DNA from: Pseudomonas palleroniana
GTDB taxonomy: Bacteria > Pseudomonadota > Gammaproteobacteria > Pseudomonadales > Pseudomonadaceae
Length of the DNA stretch: 35,268 nucleotides
NCBI RefSeq assembly: GCF_003031675.1
Contig: NZ_PYWX01000051.1
Span: 1 to 35,268, forward strand
Direction: 5' to 3'
Shown one piece after another: positions 29,495 through 35,268 of the stretch. The notes under the pieces were generated by a model. The model worked only from the letters and a program-made list of their open reading frames with translations. It ran no database searches and was not told the origin of the DNA. Position numbers and translations under genes: made by a program. How positions within the stretch are numbered: position 1 is the stretch's first letter; each line of letters opens with the position of its first letter.

Positions 29495-31621
29495 TCAGAA
29501 CCGGGTTTGCACTGCCAACTCGAACGTGCGTGGCGCCCCCAGGTAATACGCCGGCGATACATGGGCAAACTCGGCATATACCTCATTGGTCAGGTTGCGC
29601 ACCCGGCCGGTCACCGAGGTATGGACGTCCACTTTGTAGCGCAGGAATGTGCCGAACAACGTATAGGCCGGCACCGTGAGGGTATTGGCGTTATCCGCAT
29701 ACACCTCGGCGACGTACCGCGCATCCACACCGCCTTGCCAAGCCTCGGCAAAATCATAAGTCAGCCACAGGTTACCGACGCGCTTGGGCACGTTGGTCGG
29801 CGTGTTGCCCTTGCGCGATACCACCGCACCGCTGGCAAGTTTCTCATTGAAGTCATCGTACTCGGCATCCACCCAGGCAAAGTTGCCTTCCGCCAACAGT
29901 CGGGGCGTGATGCGCAGTGAGCTGGCCAGTTCGATGCCTTTGGACGATTGCGCTCCCACCGGAATGCTGTTGTTCGGATCCAGCGGGTCGGTGACGGCGA
30001 AATCCTTGCGCTCGATCCTGTAGGCGGCAACGGTGGCCGAGCCGCGACCGTCCAGGTAGTCGAACTTGCTGCCGACCTCCCACTGCCGGCCGGTGGACAC
30101 ATCGAAGACTTGGGTGGTGGTCGATGGTTGCTCGGCCGCCGTGCTGTATTGCACGTACACATTGGCCGACGGGATGAACTGGTAAGTCAGGCCGACGCGG
30201 CCGGTCACTGGTTCCCAGCGGCGCTTGAAGTGACGCGGGTTGGTGGCCGTTATCTCGCGGTGGTTGGTCACGTCGAGGTCGATGGCGTCGTAGCGCAGGC
30301 CCGTCAGCAACGAGAGTTTATCGGTGAGGCCCAGGCGGTTTTCCGCGAACAGTGCCTGGGTCGTCACTGCATTGGTCTTGTCCGGTACGAACCCTGGCCG
30401 GGTGCCCGGGATGTCGTAAAAGTGCCCAGGGTCGTAGTGGTTCGGGTCGACCGTGCTTTTACCCGGTACGTTCAGCGGGTGGTTGGTGGTGCTGTTGACC
30501 TTGTATTCAAAACCGCCCGACCAGGTGGTCGAAAGCCCCCACAACGTATTGTCATGACGCAGTTCGAACTGGTTGCCGTTCTGCTCACCCTGGTGGCGCA
30601 CCTGATACGCGGTCGAGCGATTCACGGCGCTGTTGTCGGCGTTGTATTGGTAAGTTTCCAGGTTTCGATAGTCGCGCTGGCTGTCCAGATGATAGAGGGT
30701 GTTCTTCAGCGTGGTGTTGTCGTTGATCCGGTAGTCGATGATCGAGCGCGCCCAGATCGTGCGCTGTTCGTATCGGCCATCGGCGACGTTGTAATTGTTG
30801 AAGCGGTTGTGCCGGTCGATCTTCAATTCGCCGGCCTTGGGGTTGAGCACCGGCGTGCCCCAGTAGGGGCTGTCCTCATGCTCATCCTGGTATTCCAGCG
30901 CCAGGGTGTGCGACAGGTTGGGCGTCAAGTCGCTGAGCACGGAAAACGCCAGGCTCCAGGCGTCGCGCTGGTCGCGGTCGATGTAGCTGTGGTTGGTATT
31001 ACGGCTGACGTCCAGGCGTGCGTAATGCTGCACCTCGGCGCCGGGTTCGGTCAGGGCGTGGTTTAGGCCCAAGGCCATACCGGCGGTGTCGTAACTGCCG
31101 TAGGTGAGCTGGCCTTCAGCCACCTGTTCTTCGCGGGTTGCCAGTTTGGTCACGTAGTTCAACGAGCCGCCCACGGAGCCGGCACCGTTGATCAAGGAGG
31201 AGGGCCCGCCGACGAGTTCGACCCGGTCATAGATCCAGGCATCCACTGGCCGCGCCAGGCCGGTGGCGACGTTGATACCGTTGAACATCTGGGTGATCTG
31301 GCTGCTGGTAAAGCCCCGATAGGACACAAACCCACCAAACCCCGGCGGTGCGCTGGCGTTGACGCCGGGCAGGGTATTAGCCGCATCGCGGAAGGTCTTG
31401 GCGCCATGGCGCTCGATATCATTGCGATTGGCGATGGCCACCGACGCCGGGGTTTCCCGCACACTCAGGCCAAGACGCGACGCCATGCCGCTGGACTGAT
31501 CCAGCGCCAGGCCAGGCTCGGTGCTTTGTTCACCATCAATGGTGGTGGGGGCCAGTTCAAGTGCCCAGCCACAGACAGGCAGGCAGCCGAACAGGCCCGC
31601 CAACAGGGGTAAATGTTTCAT
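29495..31621 (-). CDS. TonB-dependent siderophore-type receptor
   Basis: The 708-residue outer membrane protein has a signal peptide (about 1-21, ending GWA-LE), a plug domain (about 45-165: RETPASVAIANRNDIERHGA, AANTLPGVNASAPPG, FVSYRGFTSSQITQMFNGIN, DRVELVGGPSSLINGAGSVG) and a 22-strand barrel ending in the aromatic C-terminus LAVQTRF. The plug order and GSVGGSLNYVTK follow the siderophore receptor branch. No extracytoplasmic sigma or anti-sigma genes are adjacent, so induction is not of the FecIR type; no Fur box was clearly seen. It follows the DUF2946 gene by 93 bp on the same strand and is likely co-transcribed. The ligand is unknown, and a metal complex other than iron is possible given that neighbour. 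Confidence 0.9.
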   Translation of the reverse strand: MKHLPLLAGLFGCLPVCGWALELAPTTIDGEQSTEPGLALDQSSGMASRLGLSVRETPASVAIANRNDIERHGAKTFRDAANTLPGVNASAPPGFGGFVSYRGFTSSQITQMFNGINVATGLARPVDAWIYDRVELVGGPSSLINGAGSVGGSLNYVTKLATREEQVAEGQLTYGSYDTAGMALGLNHALTEPGAEVQHYARLDVSRNTNHSYIDRDQRDAWSLAFSVLSDLTPNLSHTLALEYQDEHEDSPYWGTPVLNPKAGELKIDRHNRFNNYNVADGRYEQRTIWARSIIDYRINDNTTLKNTLYHLDSQRDYRNLETYQYNADNSAVNRSTAYQVRHQGEQNGNQFELRHDNTLWGLSTTWSGGFEYKVNSTTNHPLNVPGKSTVDPNHYDPGHFYDIPGTRPGFVPDKTNAVTTQALFAENRLGLTDKLSLLTGLRYDAIDLDVTNHREITATNPRHFKRRWEPVTGRVGLTYQFIPSANVYVQYSTAAEQPSTTTQVFDVSTGRQWEVGSKFDYLDGRGSATVAAYRIERKDFAVTDPLDPNNSIPVGAQSSKGIELASSLRITPRLLAEGNFAWVDAEYDDFNEKLASGAVVSRKGNTPTNVPKRVGNLWLTYDFAEAWQGGVDARYVAEVYADNANTLTVPAYTLFGTFLRYKVDVHTSVTGRVRNLTNEVYAEFAHVSPAYYLGAPRTFELAVQTRF

Positions 31622-31714
31622 GGTTGAATCCTGAAAAACTCAGCTTGAAAACAACGCACAGCCGCCCGTAAACCCGAGGGGAACGGTGAGCGGTGCAGAT
31701 CGGAAAGCGAAGGA

Positions 31715-32104
31715 TCAGGCGACAGCGGGAGGCGCGCGCGGGTGGGCCGTGGGCCAGGTGAAGCGGGCAGGAACGTCAGCGGCAAATACCACAGCCGCAG
31801 GCGGCGCGTGCGGTTGTGGCAACACGGCCACATTCAAATGGGTGTTGAGCGCAGGGCCCATGCCGCCGGTGGAGCACAGCGGGCAACCGAACGCCTTGGA
31901 CAGCGTCGGCAGGTTCTCGTCAGTGGACCGGGTTGGGGTGGGGGCCTGAGTGCGCGGGTCTACCGTACAGAACTGACCGCCGATGCCGTTGAGCTGCATC
32001 CCCAGCATCTGCCCATGGCCAATACTGCAGGCGAACACATTGAACAGGACGCAGCAGTAGAGCATCCAGGCAATGAGCGAGCGGTCGGTACGGGCGAGTT
32101 TCAT
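31715..32104 (-). CDS. DUF2946-type secreted/membrane protein with CPLC motif
   Basis: The 129-residue protein starts with a hydrophobic segment (about 9-27, SLIAWMLYCCVLFNVFACS) that may be a signal anchor, followed by SIGHGQMLGMQ, a Cys/His/Met-rich stretch, and FGCPLCSTGG (C74, C77). The hydrophobic start plus the CPLC motif is characteristic of DUF2946, often found near TonB-dependent copper receptors, which suggests metal handling. ATG 32102-32104 is one choice; an in-frame ATG at 32122 would add six residues, and neither has a strong ribosome site. It precedes the receptor gene and is divergent from the DUF3995 gene. Confidence 0.75.
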   Translation of the reverse strand: MKLARTDRSLIAWMLYCCVLFNVFACSIGHGQMLGMQLNGIGGQFCTVDPRTQAPTPTRSTDENLPTLSKAFGCPLCSTGGMGPALNTHLNVAVLPQPHAPPAAVVFAADVPARFTWPTAHPRAPPAVA

Positions 32105-32197
32105 GGGGCTGCACTTTACCATCAGCCGCCGACGAAATGCCTACAAAAAATCCCAGGGCGACTATCCTGAATCGCACATTTTTGGAGAGAGCCGGCC

Positions 32198-32635
32198 ATG
32201 AGCTTTTTCATCGCGCGATGGATCGTTGGCGTATTTACCTGCATCAGCATGGTGCATTTGTACTGGGCCGCCGGTGGCAAACTCGGCATGCTCGCTGCCA
32301 TTCCTCAACTGCCGGGCGAATTCGCCAGCGGGCCGAGGCCGGCGTTCAAACCCTCGGCGCTGGCCACGTTCCTGGTCGCGATGGGGCTGGTGGCGATTGC
32401 GCTGCTCGTGTGCTTGCGGGCCGGGCTGTACTTTTCGCCGGTGTCCCATGGGGCGTTGCAGTGGGGCATCAGCGCGATCGCCGTGGTCATGTTTGCCAGG
32501 GCGATTGGGGACTCGGAATTGGTGGGTTTTTTCAAGAAAGTGGGCGGGTCGAGGTTTGCACGGTTGGATACGTATGTTTATTCGCCGTTGTGTCTGGTGC
32601 TGGGGGTGGGGTTGTTGGTGGTGGCGTGGGGGTGA
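32198..32635 (+). CDS. DUF3995 family membrane protein
   Basis: The 145-residue protein has four predicted membrane helices (about 3-25, 51-72, 85-103 and 122-143) and matches DUF3995 with VHLYWAAGGKLGM near the N-terminus and the loop PRPAFKPSALAT. GGAGA at 32184-32188 lies nine bases before ATG 32198. Function unknown. It is divergent from the DUF2946 gene across 93 bp. The GC-rich core genome ends here; the sequence downstream becomes clearly AT-rich. Confidence 0.85.
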   Translation: MSFFIARWIVGVFTCISMVHLYWAAGGKLGMLAAIPQLPGEFASGPRPAFKPSALATFLVAMGLVAIALLVCLRAGLYFSPVSHGALQWGISAIAVVMFARAIGDSELVGFFKKVGGSRFARLDTYVYSPLCLVLGVGLLVVAWG

Positions 32636-32666
32636 TGGGGGCGACAGGTTTCGCTTCTTACGATGC

Positions 32667-32979
32667 TCACTCAGTGCGAAGAGTTGCGAAGTCCAAGTGC
32701 CCCTCGAAGGAGATACACGCAATCCAATCAATTGCCTCCGTCACAATGTAGGTGTGTTGAGGTAGTTCGGAAAAAATTCTGAGTGCGTGGATTTGATGTC
32801 CATGGTTTAGGCCCAAATTACGCAGTCATGGTCGTCCATATGTACTAGAAATGTAAGCTGGTTATCGGTTATCTAAAATGGATATCCAGTTGTTTCACCC
32901 AAAATAGAGGCGATATCTGTGCACTGCTGACTTTCCAAGCTCGGTATGATGAGTCGAAAACCAGCAAACTCAGATTTTT
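32667..32979 (-). pseudogene. Decayed reading frame, possible former immunity gene
   Basis: In the 361-bp gap 32636-32996 the minus strand holds a coherent but broken coding trace. Reading from about 32979, one frame gives EFAGFRLIIPSLESQQCTDI then ASILGETTGYPF, a TAG stop, and ITDNQLTFLVHMDDHD. From there a shift to a second frame gives LRNLGLNHGHQIHALRIFSE, LPQHTYIVTEAIDWIACISF and EGHLDFATLRTE, ending at TGA 32667-32669. One in-frame stop and one frameshift, and no start codon, suggest a small gene of about 100 residues that has decayed. Its place after other immunity-type genes suggests an old immunity gene. No family was identified; the reading is by eye. Confidence 0.4.
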
Positions 32980-32996
32980 TTTGTGAATGCGATTTT

Positions 32997-33215
32997 CTAT
33001 CTCCCTCCAGAAGTTAGGGTTGTGCTCTGTTTTTTTTCATTCAGGTTTATTGCGTCAAGTACGTTGCTTTGTGATTTGAAGAATTTTTTTGTCAGTGATT
33101 TTATCAAGTCAGTGAGTTCCGCCTCCTCAAGCTTCTTTGAGTCTATTTTCAAGGTTTTAAAAGCGTTATCGATTTCATCTTCAAGATAGTTGATTTGATA
33201 AATAACCTCGTTCAT
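32997..33215 (-). CDS. Small hypothetical protein, 72 residues
   Basis: ATG 33213-33215 to TAG 32997-32999 encodes a charged, helical protein (INYLEDEIDNAFKTLKIDSK, KLEEAELTDLIKSLTKKFFK). The N-terminal half looks like a coiled coil. AAGGG lies about eleven bases upstream. It is AT-rich like its neighbours and lies 39 bp after the CdiI-like gene in the same direction. I do not recognise it; it may be a small immunity or accessory protein of the Rhs locus. Confidence 0.55.
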   Translation of the reverse strand: MNEVIYQINYLEDEIDNAFKTLKIDSKKLEEAELTDLIKSLTKKFFKSQSNVLDAINLNEKKQSTTLTSGGR

Positions 33216-33254
33216 TTTGTTATTAACCCTTTTTTGATTTAAAAATAATAGTGT

Positions 33255-33569
33255 CTATTTAGTGATGTTGGGTGAGTGTTTATCGAGTTTTCTGAATATA
33301 TGATTTAGCCATAATGTCCCTGAGGGCCATTTGTGCGGGTAATAGTAGCCGCACCCAATTTCCAAGAATAGAAGGTTTTGGAGTTGTGGCTCGGGTAAAT
33401 TGGCGAATATTAATTTGGCAAGTTCTAGTTTTGTCAGCTCTATTGTTTCTGCAGGTGCTTCCGATAGGTAATTCGCGATTACTTCGTCTGCATTTGAGTA
33501 TTCATCAACCCAATCTTGATTAAAGTAGCCAGATAAGAATTGCTGTAGTTTTGGGTAGTCTTTATTCAT
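33255..33569 (-). CDS. CdiI-like contact-dependent inhibition immunity protein
   Basis: The 104-residue protein resembles the CdiI_2-type immunity family: YPKLQQFLSGYFNQDWVDEY at the N-terminus, then ADEVIANYLSEAPAET, a helical middle (IELTKLELAKLIFANLPEPQ) and an end with GCGYYYP, WPSGTLWLNHIFRKL. In this family the order YFxQDW ... EAPAET ... G.YYP ... WL is usual. Such proteins bind and neutralise a specific toxin delivered by a neighbour. Its own toxin is not beside it: the Rhs tip at 34363 already has an adjacent partner, so this may be an extra, orphan immunity gene. The start has GGA about ten bases upstream. Confidence 0.75.
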   Translation of the reverse strand: MNKDYPKLQQFLSGYFNQDWVDEYSNADEVIANYLSEAPAETIELTKLELAKLIFANLPEPQLQNLLFLEIGCGYYYPHKWPSGTLWLNHIFRKLDKHSPNITK

Positions 33570-33700
33570 GGGTTTGGATATCCGGTATGAATTCTTTAGC
33601 TGTCAGGCCTTCTTGTGTCTTTTTGTTGATAAGATAAATTTCTGTTCTTTGATGGCGTCAGTTGAGTGAAAAATGAGGCAGATATTATTTAATATTGTTT

Positions 33701-34360
33701 TTATTTATTTTGAATTCTCGTTTGACCATTGATATGATAAAAAACCTCCTCAGGAATTATTTTTTTAATTTTTGCTTTTTCTAGTGCTGACGCGATTTCG
33801 TTTGTATGCTCGGACGATAAATAAAACTGGGCTGCGACGTGTGTTTCGTTATCGTAAAATCTAGATAGAATTGTAGCTTTATTCTCGCTTAGGAAAATTT
33901 TGATTTTTATAGATGTAATACTGCTTTCAAATACCGTCATGCTCGTCCAGAAGTCACTTGTTTCAGTGCGGGTCTTTTGAAGTGCTATAAAAACATCTTG
34001 TGATCCTTCTAGAGCTCGGTTATCTATTTTTTGTGGGTCACTCGGAAGATTTTTGACAATTGAATATACATTGCTGGTGTTGTTTTTTTTGAGTAGAGCA
34101 TCGTTATTTAGCTCTAGTGATAAGTTTTTTTTCAGTAGGTATTCTTCGGTTTTTGAGTTGAATTCTGCTCCGCCTATCGATCGCCACTCGCGCTTTGTTA
34201 GCCAATGATTTGATAGGGTTTCTGTGATGGTGCACCAAACTTTCCAAGTGTTTGAAAAGTCAGGGCTAATTAAGGTTACCGTTGTAAATGCAAGGTCATT
34301 TATTGGGTGTGTGCCTTCCCACGGTTTGATCCCTAGCTCATTTATGTAGGCTGTTTTCAT
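33701..34360 (-). CDS. Putative cognate immunity protein of the Rhs toxin
   Basis: ATG 34358-34360 begins two bases after the Rhs stop codon, so the genes are translationally coupled in the usual toxin-immunity order. The 219-residue product is soluble, has no signal peptide, and is AT-rich: TAYINELGIKPWEGTHPIND, NTWKVWCTITETLSNHWLTK, WTSMTVFESSITSIKIKIFL, HVAAQFYLSSEHTNEIASAL. I recognise no family. Immunity function is inferred from position alone; a second possibility is an accessory protein. It is longer than most immunity proteins (often 80-180 residues). Confidence 0.65.
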   Translation of the reverse strand: MKTAYINELGIKPWEGTHPINDLAFTTVTLISPDFSNTWKVWCTITETLSNHWLTKREWRSIGGAEFNSKTEEYLLKKNLSLELNNDALLKKNNTSNVYSIVKNLPSDPQKIDNRALEGSQDVFIALQKTRTETSDFWTSMTVFESSITSIKIKIFLSENKATILSRFYDNETHVAAQFYLSSEHTNEIASALEKAKIKKIIPEEVFYHINGQTRIQNK

Positions 34361-34362
34361 GT

Positions 34363-35268
34363 CTATCTCTTGAAATACGTGTGGGAGTCATCACCAATTT
34401 TCAAAGGAACCTTGATGTCTTTTATTGTGTTTTTAGTGTTGAAATGTGGGCCGTGGTTTCCCTCCGAATGACCTAGCGAATGTTCATAGATTTTGGTGAT
34501 GTGATCTTTTCTCAAGCTAAAAACGTATACCCGACCCATGATATGTCGATCTTGGTCACGAATTCGCTCCCGATAGATTTCTTTTGGCTGTGTAGTCTGT
34601 GGGATACCACCAATTTCTTTGGCTCTTCTAAATGCTCTGTTTCTCGAAAGCGTGCTGTCAAATCCCTTGGGCGGAACGACATCTCCTTCATTTACGTTAA
34701 CCTTTTTTTCCGGCTCTTCGATGCGATGTGATGGTTTGCACCCATCCCCACCAGGACACGTGCTCAACCCGAGCGGATCCACCCACCCCGTAGGATTCGG
34801 CACATACTGGTACGCATTGATCCCACCCGCCAGCTTCACCGGATCCGGCGTCAGGTACCGACCAATATCCGGATTGTAGTAGCGATGACGGTTGTAGTGC
34901 AGCCCGCTTTCCGCGTCACAGTACTGGCCTTGAAAACGCAACGGATTGTCGATTTTGCAGGCATCAAGGCGGGCGATTTCGCCGTAGGCGCGGTAGTGCG
35001 CGGACCAGACGATTTCGCCTTCATTATCGGTCAGTTCCTGCGGCGTACCGAGGTGGTCGAGTTGGTAGTGGTAGGGTTTTGTTTCTTTCGGCCCAAAGCC
35101 TTCCAGTAAAACCAATGGGCGGAAGCTGTCGGGTTCGTATAGGTAGCTGCGATGGCGCTCCGCATGATGTTCGGCAATCAGCTTGTCGCCTTGCCAGAAA
35201 AACTCCGTGGTCGTGTCATCCACGGTTTTGCTGATGCGCCGCCCAAATGGGTCGTAGCGATAGTGGGC
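34363..35268 (-). CDS. Rhs-family protein, C-terminal part with variable toxin tip (5' end outside window)
   Basis: The frame runs off the right edge; 301 residues and the stop TAG (34363-34365) are visible. The edge begins in YD-repeat sequence (YRYDPFGRRISKT), then the Rhs core LDHLGTPQEL, RFQGQYCDAESGLHYNRHRY, YNPDIGRYLTPDPVKLAGGI and NAYQYVPNPTGWVDPLGLS. The last is the PxxxxDPxGL cleavage-type motif (D164 of the visible part) that ends the conserved core. The following roughly 132 residues are variable and AT-rich, and include RNRAFRRAKEIGGIPQTTQP and an end-proximal MGRVYVFSLRKD, then IYEHSLGHSEGNHGPHFN. The histidine-rich cluster suggests a metal-dependent nuclease of the HNH/GHH kind, but I cannot assign a family. 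The tip would be delivered into rivals, probably by type VI secretion. Confidence 0.88.
   Translation of the reverse strand, partial: AHYRYDPFGRRISKTVDDTTTEFFWQGDKLIAEHHAERHRSYLYEPDSFRPLVLLEGFGPKETKPYHYQLDHLGTPQELTDNEGEIVWSAHYRAYGEIARLDACKIDNPLRFQGQYCDAESGLHYNRHRYYNPDIGRYLTPDPVKLAGGINAYQYVPNPTGWVDPLGLSTCPGGDGCKPSHRIEEPEKKVNVNEGDVVPPKGFDSTLSRNRAFRRAKEIGGIPQTTQPKEIYRERIRDQDRHIMGRVYVFSLRKDHITKIYEHSLGHSEGNHGPHFNTKNTIKDIKVPLKIGDDSHTYFKR

Noticed and set aside
29948..31066. A 372-codon plus-strand frame opposite the TonB-dependent receptor
   Set aside because: Valine/arginine-rich shadow frame with no domain; the receptor on the other strand is unambiguous.

Overview
The window looks like a chromosomal segment from a Pseudomonas of the fluorescens group. 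This rests on high-GC, GC3-rich genes, two families of paired REP palindromes (REPINs) typical of that group, and familiar Pseudomonas families (DUF2789, MocR-type regulator beside a Bcr/CflA pump, an RpiR-regulated inositol cluster, an Rhs locus). No tRNA, rRNA or CRISPR array was seen.

Layout. 1-328: the right end of an IS481-like element that cuts off one arm of a REPIN. 335-5531: a creatininase-family amidohydrolase, two divergent L,D-transpeptidases of different families sharing a 39-bp start region, and an OmpR/histidine-kinase two-component pair. 5752-7946: a membrane protein with a candidate sigma-54 promoter, a 24-residue membrane peptide and strong terminator, then an unrecognised 286-residue protein. 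7909-10636: a Bcr/CflA-type MFS exporter divergent from a MocR-type regulator, with a direct-repeat operator candidate between them.

10652-23719 is the core: a complete-looking myo-inositol uptake and catabolism locus. An RpiR-type repressor candidate (iolR) is divergent from iolC (a kinase-aldolase fusion), iolE, iolB, iolD and iolG, followed by a second Gfo/Idh/MocA oxidoreductase and an ABC importer (binding protein, double ATPase, permease). Pathway logic: the importer brings inositol in; IolG oxidises it to 2-keto-myo-inositol; IolE dehydrates; IolD opens the ring; IolB isomerises; the IolC N-domain phosphorylates and its C-domain cleaves to DHAP and malonate semialdehyde. No iolA/mmsA for the last step lies in the window. 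Paired GGAA-N6-TTCC-like sites lie at the promoters of both iolC and the importer with nearly the same spacing, suggesting that one repressor controls both. REPINs sit between iolC and iolE and between iolG and the next gene.

24054-29215 holds mostly single genes: a DksA-family protein lacking two of the four zinc cysteines, a chemoreceptor with its sensor-like domain at the C-terminus, small conserved proteins, a candidate small RNA region, and an orphan ProX-like binding protein. 29281-32635: REP elements, a TonB-dependent receptor with an upstream DUF2946 protein, and a divergent DUF3995 membrane protein.

32667-35268 is a markedly AT-rich accessory end: the C-terminus of an Rhs protein with a variable toxin-like tip, its adjacent putative immunity gene, a CdiI-like immunity gene, a small unknown ORF, and a decayed reading frame that may be an older immunity gene. 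This is the most likely place for something undescribed, because the toxin tip and its partner match no family I can name with confidence.
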